Shown here piece after piece: positions 46,252 to 53,768 of a stretch of 64,000 nucleotides of DNA. Origin of the DNA: Durusdinium trenchii (taxonomy: Eukaryota > Sar > Dinophyceae > Suessiales > Symbiodiniaceae); contig CAXAMN010000003.1 of the NCBI GenBank assembly GCA_963970005.1, forward strand, positions 690,888 to 754,887, read 5' to 3'. The position numbers were made by a program, and so were the translations under genes. How positions within the stretch are numbered: the stretch's first letter is position 1; each line of letters begins with the position of its first letter. The notes below the pieces were generated by a model. The model had not been told where the DNA came from, did not search any database, and was given only the letters and a program-made list of their open reading frames with translations.

Positions 46252-48602
46252 TCATTCCTCCACCTCGGACTCCTCCTCGAAGTCCTCATCGAACTCCTCA
46301 TCCCCATAGGAGCCGCTGCTCTGGCCGCACCGAGGCAGGCGGTTCGGACCGTCGCGACGACCGGACCGGGGTTCGGAGCGGTGGGTCACCGACCGGACCA
46401 AGCCGATTCACACGGTCCACACAAAAGGAGAGGGAACTGTTCTTGACACCTCTGGCCACCCCACTGACCTGTCACTCCAGAGAAAAGACTCAAGCCGCGC
46501 GTGGCGAGGAATGACGAGGAATGAGACTATCGCAACGACGCTCGTGTCCACTGATGTACACAGCATAACCTCAGCAAGAATAGAGAGAATCCATCCATGG
46601 AACGCAAATGAGAGGAACCAATCATTCCCTAACAAAAAAGCAACAAAGTCGAAGCTTCCTGCTCACATTGACCCTGGAAGTCCAAAGCTACACCTTGAGT
46701 TCCCTTTCCAGGTCACCTAAACACCAATGGTCTTTGTAGGCATTGAACATGCACTCCAGCTTGTAAACGGATGTTTGATCACCTGCAAAAAAGAAACAAA
46801 GCTTGGCAGCTCTTTTCCTGATCTTTTCCCCTCCACCTGCCCACGTACCTCCCACTCTCGCCCCCACCGCCCCCATCGGCGGCCTTGGCCGGCGAGGCCG
46901 CACCCCTCCGCTGCGGCGAGGCCGGCGCATGGGGCGAGGGCGCCGAGCTCTGGGGGGGCGCCTCGGGCGGGGGCGCCTGGGGCGAGCTCCGCCTGGCAGG
47001 AAAGAGTTGGGGGGATCCCGAGAACCTTTTTAGGCTGGGCCGAGGCTGGGCCCTCTTTTTGCAACATGTTGCTGAAAGGTAGAGAGAGGGAGAGGGAGAG
47101 GGAGAGGGAGACGGAGGGAGAGGGAGAGACAAAGACAGAGACACAAACGAACACAAATGATATGCCTCTTCTTCCCTGCCATCCGAATGACCATATTGAA
47201 TCCTCAAGGCCCAGCCAACTCTGCGCCTCGACTGCGGAGAGCTTTGTGGAGACTCTTCCGGCGGCGCCTCCGGCGGCGCGGGCGGCGCCTCCGGAAGCTC
47301 CGGAAGCTCCGCATGTACCGCCTGGAGGCCGTTGGGGGCGAAGGCGTTGGTCTCAGGTCGTCTCGGATCTCCAATGCATCCCCTCATTCAATGACTGAGA
47401 AAGGATGTTGTTGAATTTGTTGAATCTGTTTCTTCCAATCATTCCCCTTCATCCACGTTGAACCACAACTGAGATTCCTCAACTCGAAGCCTGCGCCACC
47501 GGTGCACTGGTCGCTTCCGCTTTCGCCGCCACCGGCGCTGCCGGAGTCGGTGCGGCCGCCGGTGCGACCGGCGTGGTCGGCATCGCTCCGGCCTGTGAGG
47601 ACCAGGAGAGATGGAGAGTGCATGACCCAGAGCTGCGGGTGGGGTGCAGCACTGGGTTTGCTGTCAGCATGAAGACAAAGCATCCATCGAAGGTAGGCCG
47701 AAGCAGGGTTGGGCCCAAAGGAACTGCCAAGCAAGAACGAAGGCTCTGTGTGATGGCCTTCTGTGGCACAACGACCTTCAAGGACGATTTGAGAATAGCT
47801 CTTTAAGAACATGTCTGTTTCTTAAAACGGACCCGAAAGATTCAACCTCACACCCCACTCAAGCAATCCCTCAAGCAATCCACTCCCCGAGCAGCAAATG
47901 AGCTAGCCATTGAACCTTCTCCGTCTCCACCCAGCGAGGCCCTTCGTCTCGGCCGGTCTCCACCGCCTGCGTCTCCGTCTGCAAAGCGTCCAGGAGCCGC
48001 CAGGCCCAGCCCTTCTCTGCCTCGCCCAGCCGCGGTGGCTTTGAGCGTCAAGCCATGTGGGTTCACCGATCAACTGAGTGCAGTAACAGTGGACCTTCAA
48101 ATGCAAACTACAAAGTATCCTCTTGATCAAGCCGAAGCCCCCATACAAAAGCTTGTTCGAAAGCCAACATGCACCGCCCCACCCCGAACTAGTCACCATC
48201 ATCCCGACCCAATCCCCCTGTGCCCAGCCTGCTCCGGCTGGAAACCTTTCAGGGTGTCTTTGGAGAACAAACGGCAGGGGTGAACAAAGCCGAGTGCCAA
48301 AAATACAGAAGTTGGCGATGAATAAGAGTACCACCACCCGGCAGCAGCTGTTCGGAATACCAAAGACCAAAGTCATAAGCGTCAGTGACTAGTACCCACC
48401 ACCTAGCAGCCCAATGAACAAAGTCAGACACTACTAAACCGATTCCGACCCAATAGTATTTTTTCCTTTGGAGTCCCCTCCTGGTCTCTCCTCCAAGACC
48501 GACCCGTTTTCACAGCTTGTTCCAGCTAGCTTCCGCTCCGGCCTGGCTGGAACAGCCGCGCGTCCACGCGACAATCGGGAAGCGTCTTCTTCACAGCTTC
48601 CC
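46252..48602 (-). CDS. Pro/Ala-rich protein with acidic tail, six exons
   Basis: Six minus-strand exon candidates are each an exact number of codons in the same phase: 48543-48602 (GEAVKKTLPDCRVDARLFQP), 47916-48038 (KGWAWRLLDALQTETQAVET), 47491-47592 (Ala/Pro-rich), 47220-47351 (Pro/Glu-rich), 46849-46992 (donor GGGAG|GTACGT) and 46252-46320 (acidic end DEEFDEDFEEESEVEE, then TGA). The donors at 48543 and 47491 are GC-type; the others are GT. The consistent phase 0 and an acidic C-terminus support one gene. The start lies upstream of 48.6 kb, near the edge of the viral block. No conserved domain is recognised; low complexity suggests a disordered scaffold protein. Confidence 0.55.
47081..47132. 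repeat. GGGAGA simple repeat
   Basis: Tandem GAGAGG/GGGAGA units lie within a predicted intron of the 46.25-48.6 kb gene, in the sense where the minus strand is pyrimidine-rich. Confidence 0.95.
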
Positions 48603-48785
48603 CTGGGAGGAAGGGTTGGCCAACCCATCTGCAGAAGAACGTGGAACAAAAAGCTCCAACAAAGCGAACCAAAGAACGGGATGAAGAAAGCTGCATCCAT
48701 CAGCCCCATTCTAACAAATTCCACTGTAGGTTCCACTGGTTTTTGACCCAAGCACGTGGGCTCCGCCCCCCCAAAAAATTGTAAA

Positions 48786-48940
48786 ATGGGGGTTCTGGGG
48801 AGTTCTTGTTCATCAACCACCTCGTTGATTTTTTTGCCTCGCTAGAATTTGTGTTGAGGCTTTGTCGTTATTCTCTATGGGGGTTCTGGGGAAAATTTGG
48901 TGCTAAAAATCACTCTGTTCGGTGATATTCAACGAGGTGG
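48786..48940. repeat. Direct and inverted repeats at the viral block's left edge
   Basis: ATGGGGGTTCTGGGGA occurs at 48786-48801 and 48877-48892 (direct). CCACCTCGTTGA (48817-48828) is inverted as TCAACGAGGTGG (48929-48940). They sit exactly where host-like sequence gives way to AT-rich viral sequence, so they may mark the insertion boundary. Confidence 0.6.
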
Positions 48941-48994
48941 ATATTTGTTTAGGTTGTTGTGTTCTATTTTTGCGGTTGTGGTTTAAAGGATTAG

Positions 48995-49025
48995 TTCATA
49001 ATATGATTAATTAAGATATTATGAA
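48995..49025. terminator. Hairpin after viral ORF stop
   Basis: TTCATAATAT and ATATTATGAA form a perfect 10-bp stem with an 11-nt loop, about 11 nt downstream of the stop of the minus-strand ORF at 49036-49518. It may act as a 3'-end signal. Confidence 0.45.
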
Positions 49026-49035
49026 TTAATTGTAT

Positions 49036-49518
49036 TTATGCTTTCCACTTTCCTATTCCATCCCACCAGTGTTCGATTATCCTGACTTGAGTTGTGATAG
49101 GTTTATCTGTATCGTTCAGTTTATCGATCGCTAATGCTAAAAGAGTTTGGCTTATTGCCATAGCATCCCATCCTCCATCACTGTTGAGTTCTTTACCACA
49201 TTCAATGATGACCTTTTTGTCCGTTTGGTTTTCATACATTCTTTTTACAATGTCAAAGTCCGCAAATGAAAAGATTATCATACCGTTTATTCCTTGGTCT
49301 GCCTTCAACCTATCAACCACTTTGAACCAGAACTCATTACCACCCTCATCATCAGGAGAAGGCATAGGATTACATTTTACAAAGTCTCTAATCTCTTCAT
49401 CTTCTTTTTCTATCTGTTCTCTCTCCCAGTCTTCACCCTCACTGTCACTACCAACTTCAATATACAACCCTACATTTTCTGATACTTCACTCATATCATA
49501 GACTTTAGCACTTGTCAT
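49036..49518 (-). CDS. Viral hypothetical protein, 160 residues
   Basis: An intact ATG-to-stop frame. Residues 10-50 are very acidic (SDSEGEDWEREQIEKEDEEI). The rest has a globular-looking pattern (GMIIFSFADFDIVKRMYENQ, HWWDGIGKWKA at the end). The upstream motif ACTTAAAGAA lies 27 nt before the ATG, and a hairpin follows the stop. AT-rich codon use matches the other viral ORFs, not the host exons. No family is recognised. Confidence 0.6.
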   Translation of the reverse strand: MTSAKVYDMSEVSENVGLYIEVGSDSEGEDWEREQIEKEDEEIRDFVKCNPMPSPDDEGGNEFWFKVVDRLKADQGINGMIIFSFADFDIVKRMYENQTDKKVIIECGKELNSDGGWDAMAISQTLLALAIDKLNDTDKPITTQVRIIEHWWDGIGKWKA

Positions 49519-49545
49519 TCTTCTCTTATTATATATAGGTATTTG

Positions 49546-49555
49546 TTCTTTAAGT
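49546..49555 (-). promoter_or_regulatory. ACTTAAAGAA motif
   Basis: Exact decamer 27 nt upstream of the ATG of the 160-residue viral ORF. The same decamer precedes two other viral ORFs. Confidence 0.45.
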
Positions 49556-49675
49556 CTTTATCACTTTCTGTAGGTGCTCTTCTATTTCTGTTTCGTTGAT
49601 GTAGTGCTCATAGTATCCGAAGAGTTCTTTGAAGTATTCACGCAAAAAGATTTCCGAAATATGTTTGACTATATA
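49550..49675 (-). pseudogene. C-terminal remnant of an interrupted viral ORF
   Basis: A minus-strand frame is open from the retroelement junction for 41 codons to TAA, reading IVKHISEIFLREYFKELFGY and on. A TGA inside the retroelement's end repeat (49676-49678) precedes it immediately. It looks like the 3' part of a viral gene cut by the insertion. A short frame starting at ATG 57325 on the other side of the element could be its 5' end. Whether the two join depends on the exact excision point. Confidence 0.45.
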
Positions 49676-49739
49676 TCAACTCAACCTCCACTCGGTGATC
49701 CATTAGCAAACTTAGCTCATCTGGAATGCAAAGCCACCC
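49675..49739 (-). repeat. Retroelement split direct repeat B2
   Basis: Outer 3' repeat of the minus-strand element. It shares 30 bp (49675-49704 with 49810-49839, one mismatch) and an identical 35-bp block (49705-49739 with 49874-49908) with B1. B1 carries about 34 extra bases between the two blocks. Confidence 0.85.
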
Positions 49740-49766
49740 AGAGATAAGGGCGGGCCTCCCGGGTGG

Positions 49767-49810
49767 GAAGCTTGAGAAGACGAGTTGCGGCGTTCGTGGA
49801 TATTCGATCA
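49767..49810 (-). repeat. Retroelement split direct repeat A2
   Basis: A 44-bp sequence identical to A1 at 57250-57293 (contains GAAGACGAGTTGCGGCGTTC). It directly abuts B1. Confidence 0.95.
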
Positions 49811-49908
49811 TCAACTCAACTTCCACTCGGTGATCCATTTTCCACCCGCTCATGCGGTTGTACACACACAGAGAGCAAACTTAGCTCATCTGGAATGCAA
49901 AGCCACCC
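49810..49908 (-). repeat. Retroelement split direct repeat B1
   Basis: Inner B copy next to A2. It ends with the 35-bp block AGCAAACTTAGCTCATCTGG and following, identical to the block in B2. The ORF3 stop lies 27 bp beyond it. Confidence 0.85.
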
Positions 49909-49934
49909 GTTCTTCCCATTCAACCCCAGCTCGT

Positions 49935-52900
49935 TCAAGCGTCTTTCTTCTGGGTGGCGCCAAACAAAAAGTGCCATACATCTCTTGGGATCCTAGCTGA
50001 TTCAAAAGCCTTTGCCTGTTCCAAAAAGTAAGAGAAGCACTGGGCTCGGTCAAGGATGTTGTCTCTCACGTCCTTGTCCAACACTGACAGGAAGGAGGTA
50101 GAGGTGACTTCTTGAATGTAAATGCTCATTACTCTGTAGCTTGCCCAGCGCCCGCGGCGCATCACCAAGTCTCCACTTTCAGTCAGTTGTAATATGTGCG
50201 TTGCTCCGCCTGGGCGGAGCGATCCCAAGTCAAGCGCTCTCATCCCTCTGTAAGTACTTGTTGGAAGTCGTTGGGCTTGTAGTAGGCTCTTGAATCTAGA
50301 CCTGAGCGTTTGAGCGCTCATGTCCCAAAGAGGTTCGGAGGGCGCTAACTTCTGGAAGGCGAGCTCTGCCAGCTGCACCAAGTCTGGAATGTCGAGCTTG
50401 GCACACTGGTGCCTCGCGGTTGTGTGCCTTGTTTTCGGCTCCTTTATGGAAAGGAGTGCAAAGGGCACACTTCCTGCCAGATCCGACGGCAGCTGCAGGT
50501 CTTGGCGTCGGGCTTGTAGGAGTTCACCTGCCCGTAGTAAACCTCCCCATGTTAGGGCTAGGCAGCCTGCCAGACGCACCCAACCCCAGATCAAGCAGAC
50601 TGAGATGCAACTCATCAGAACCTGGGGAGACATAGCTGTATGGTGTGTAGATGGTTCGGATTTGACCCAGCTATAGGCCAGGTCCCAGGCCCCTTGAAGG
50701 GCCCTTCTCAGCTGTGGCTTCCAGGATGCTATTGCATTTATGGTCTCCGAGAAGTGGTTGAGTGGCCTGCCGGCCCGATACAGCTCACGGCCGTACGCTG
50801 TCAACAAGATGTTGATTTCTTCAACTGTCTGATAGGTATTGTAAAAAAGGTCACCAGGTTCCAACCCCCTTGTCAGCAGCCAGGCTCTGAAGGCCTCCAG
50901 AAGTTCCTCTCGGTGCTTGGCGGTGATCTGCAGTACAGGTCGTCCTGAAGCTAAAGGTAACTTCTGGGCTCTGTGCTCAGCTCTCGCTCTATCTCCAGAG
51001 TTTCGTGGTTTCAGTGGCATTCCCATGGCGTATCGCGGCCCCCCCAAAATGGCTCCTGAAATCCACAAGAGAGGCGCGTCTCGCTTGCCCTGAAACAAAC
51101 AGAGGAGTAGGAGCAGAGAGATGAAGAGGAGTGGAGAAGGACCTTCTCCAGGGAAACCCAAGGTTCTATCAAATTCCAGCCGACAATTATGCAGAACCGT
51201 GTGCCGAGAAGCAGGATCGAAAGTGCCTGGCCCCTCCCCTGGGTATCCAAGGGTCTGATCAAAACCTTTCTCGAAGTGTGTTTGAAGCGACGGTCTGAAA
51301 TCCAAGGCACAGGGCGATCGAAAGCGGCTCCGATCCTTTAAGAAAACAAGGCCGGGACCTAGCAAGCTGAGCATCAGGCGGACCCAATTTGCGCTCCAAC
51401 GTCTAAGGCCGGCGCAAGTTGAGAGCTGTGCAAGTTCGCCCTCCGAAAAACTAAACAAGTCACAGCCTTGAATGGGGCTTCTCAGAGCGGCTCCTCTGGT
51501 TGGGTCGTCTGATGGGTTTAGTCTGGTGGGACAAAAAGGTAAACAGATCTGCACGCCCGCTGCTAGGCACAAGGCATTTACCTTAGCAATGACAGGCATC
51601 AGACCTTTCGAGGAAGTGCGTCCCTTAGAGACTGCGCACCTCACAACATTGGAGTCGACCAAAATGGCTGCCCTCTGAGGTCCCCACTTCAAAATCAAAT
51701 GCTCAACTACCTTAAGGACTGAGACAGCTTCTTGGATATTAATGTGGACCGGGCGACGAAAAGGCCAGGACCTGAGGGTAGACCAGGGTGCTTCCAGAGC
51801 AACCTGGTTCACTAAAGCATTCTCAAGCCCTGCCGTCTGGACTTGATCCCACTCGAGATCTGCGCTGGCCCTGGCATTGATGGCCTCTGAAAGGACAGTG
51901 GCCAGGGCGTCGGCCAGCCCATCAGTATACATGGCACTAGCCTTCGTGAGTTTTCCTTCGATCACTACATGCCTGCCTTTGCAGACGCATCTCTGACGGA
52001 TACGGTCGAGGGGAGCCCAAACGCTGAGGAAAGCAAAAGGTTTTAAGTGAGGGGATCCAAAACGGCACGAATCGGTTCGACAAAAGTCCACGCACCTTTT
52101 GGCCCTAAGAGTCTTATAAGGTGGGAGAAACTTCATCTTAGATGAATACGTAGTTTCAAGCCACCCTGGGACCCCGTGTCTCCATCCCAACTCAAGGCAC
52201 TGCAAACCACGAAGGGCAAGCGCGGTGCCTGTATGGGTTTGTGGATGGCTAGGATCGAAGCCATATGGTCTTTCTTTTGACCTCAATTGCGGCCGTCGCA
52301 TGATGCAAAAAGTAGTACACGGTGGTTCGCAGGCAAAACTTTTTATGGCATGACTCTGAATCAGATGGCTTAACCATGACATCAGATAATGGCTAGTCAT
52401 ATCATATTCGGGGCTGTGACTCAAGTCAATGGGGGGCCCTACTGACCAGCCTTTTGCTTCCATGGAATGGGCGACCTTTGCGGCTCCTGCGAAAAGTTCT
52501 ATAAAGTCAAACCGATAGGCCAAGGGCCTTCTGATCGAGGTCGGCTTTACCTCTTCCTTCCCTTCGAACTCTTCCGAGCCTCCGAGCTTAAAGATCTCCG
52601 CTTCAACCGGGGACATCATGCGTGTGTATGCACCCTTTGACTTACAGGCTTTCCAAAGCACTCTCGAGACTGCACGCGGCACAGTGGCTGCGCAAAACGC
52701 TCCCACATTACTTGAGGCATCACTACAGAAAACCTGAGTGCTGAACTCTGCACTAAGTTCGGCGCACATGAGTGGGACTAGTACCGAGGCCAGAACTAAC
52801 TCGTTTGCGGTGGTCCTGGGCAAGCGGATGATCTTCGGATGGTTTGGGTCAATAGAGGCACTGTCGACCAAGCTGAAAACTTTGTGGAAGAGCCCCATAA

Positions 52901-53768
52901 CAGGCCTCCTATACATGGCTGCAGAGATCCACCCTCCTACCAGGCAAACATGCAACGCATCGGTGGTGTGTGTGAGTGTGGCAAGTTGCAAACTAATCAC
53001 TGATAACGCAATCCGTTTTTCGATCGGGGCGGACAGGGTGACCAACCCCTGATCCCTAGCGGTTGAGGATGAGTTCACGACCGCACCTACGATTTTCGCT
53101 TTATCACTTAGGATGTCCTTCTCCGGGCTCCCCAACAGCTCGGCCTGCCTATAGGCAGCCCGTGCTGCGCCTATCTTCTGGCTGGCTTTTGAGGCCTGCA
53201 ACGGAGTGCCTACTTGCTCCAGGCTCATAGCAAAGTAGTCGTCTATGCACAGTCCTTCACAGTTCTCCAGGTCAAAAAGAGGCTTACAACTCTGCAGCTG
53301 ACAACTCTCCTCTAGAAGGCCATGAGATTGTAAAAGTGCTGTATGAGCGCTGGTGGCTATATCAACCCCTGCATGATCCCCTTGTAGCACAGATCTGAAG
53401 GCCACAAAAAGTTGCTGAGGCTTCCTCTGCGCGGCTCTCAGGCCTTTCATCCCCAGGCGGTCTCCGTGAAGGCTTCGTTGGTAGCGCCCTTTTGCCTGGC
53501 GCAAGATGTAATCTGAATAGGCCTTGAGGTTCTTTACATCTTCGATCTCAACCGCAGGGCCTACCGTGTTCGAAAAAGCGCGACTTCTAGAGACATGGAA
53601 CTGGTGATAAAAATCTTTGCGATCAGTGACCCCCTGTGCAATGTAGTGGGTCTTGGGGTTGCAATACCAGTCTGACAAGTCAGGCCCAGAGGGGAGAAAA
53701 GTGCTCGGACCTCGCACACGGCTCTCGCAGCTATTTCTAGACCTCCGGTCTCCGATCTGTCTGTCCAT
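49935..53768 (-). CDS. Retroelement ORF3: RT, RNase H split by C5-methyltransferase, tyrosine recombinase
   Basis: ATG at 53768; 1277 residues. RT: fingers near 1-40, motif A TDRKDFYHQF (48-57), motif B QGDHAGVDIATSAH (129-142), catalytic CIDDYF (174-179). RNase H starts with FCSDASSNVGAF (347-358), then is interrupted at about 410-640 by a C5-methyltransferase-like domain (FDFIELFAGA, 420-429; FACEPPCTTFC with PPC, 478-488). RNase H resumes with INIQEAVSVLKVV (677-689), VDSN (704-707) and PSDDPTRG (752-759). A repeated segment (FDQTLGYPGEGP, FDRTLGFPGEGP) and a hydrophobic stretch (LLFISLLLLLCLF) follow. The tyrosine recombinase has Arg1079 (GGLLRAGELL), Arg1185 (GSLRPGGAT, His of HxxR replaced by Gly), Trp1208 (GRWAS) and Tyr1217. 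The start overlaps ORF2 by 32 nt in the +1 frame, so frameshifting or reinitiation is needed, because RT fingers begin at this junction. Confidence 0.85.
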   Translation of the reverse strand: MDRQIGDRRSRNSCESRVRGPSTFLPSGPDLSDWYCNPKTHYIAQGVTDRKDFYHQFHVSRSRAFSNTVGPAVEIEDVKNLKAYSDYILRQAKGRYQRSLHGDRLGMKGLRAAQRKPQQLFVAFRSVLQGDHAGVDIATSAHTALLQSHGLLEESCQLQSCKPLFDLENCEGLCIDDYFAMSLEQVGTPLQASKASQKIGAARAAYRQAELLGSPEKDILSDKAKIVGAVVNSSSTARDQGLVTLSAPIEKRIALSVISLQLATLTHTTDALHVCLVGGWISAAMYRRPVMGLFHKVFSLVDSASIDPNHPKIIRLPRTTANELVLASVLVPLMCAELSAEFSTQVFCSDASSNVGAFCAATVPRAVSRVLWKACKSKGAYTRMMSPVEAEIFKLGGSEEFEGKEEVKPTSIRRPLAYRFDFIELFAGAAKVAHSMEAKGWSVGPPIDLSHSPEYDMTSHYLMSWLSHLIQSHAIKSFACEPPCTTFCIMRRPQLRSKERPYGFDPSHPQTHTGTALALRGLQCLELGWRHGVPGWLETTYSSKMKFLPPYKTLRAKRCVDFCRTDSCRFGSPHLKPFAFLSVWAPLDRIRQRCVCKGRHVVIEGKLTKASAMYTDGLADALATVLSEAINARASADLEWDQVQTAGLENALVNQVALEAPWSTLRSWPFRRPVHINIQEAVSVLKVVEHLILKWGPQRAAILVDSNVVRCAVSKGRTSSKGLMPVIAKVNALCLAAGVQICLPFCPTRLNPSDDPTRGAALRSPIQGCDLFSFSEGELAQLSTCAGLRRWSANWVRLMLSLLGPGLVFLKDRSRFRSPCALDFRPSLQTHFEKGFDQTLGYPGEGPGTFDPASRHTVLHNCRLEFDRTLGFPGEGPSPLLFISLLLLLCLFQGKRDAPLLWISGAILGGPRYAMGMPLKPRNSGDRARAEHRAQKLPLASGRPVLQITAKHREELLEAFRAWLLTRGLEPGDLFYNTYQTVEEINILLTAYGRELYRAGRPLNHFSETINAIASWKPQLRRALQGAWDLAYSWVKSEPSTHHTAMSPQVLMSCISVCLIWGWVRLAGCLALTWGGLLRAGELLQARRQDLQLPSDLAGSVPFALLSIKEPKTRHTTARHQCAKLDIPDLVQLAELAFQKLAPSEPLWDMSAQTLRSRFKSLLQAQRLPTSTYRGMRALDLGSLRPGGATHILQLTESGDLVMRRGRWASYRVMSIYIQEVTSTSFLSVLDKDVRDNILDRAQCFSYFLEQAKAFESARIPRDVWHFLFGATQKKDA

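Noticed and set aside
46727-47398. 223-codon plus-strand ORF
   Set aside because: It is antisense to Pro-rich minus-strand exons and runs through the GGGAGA simple repeat.
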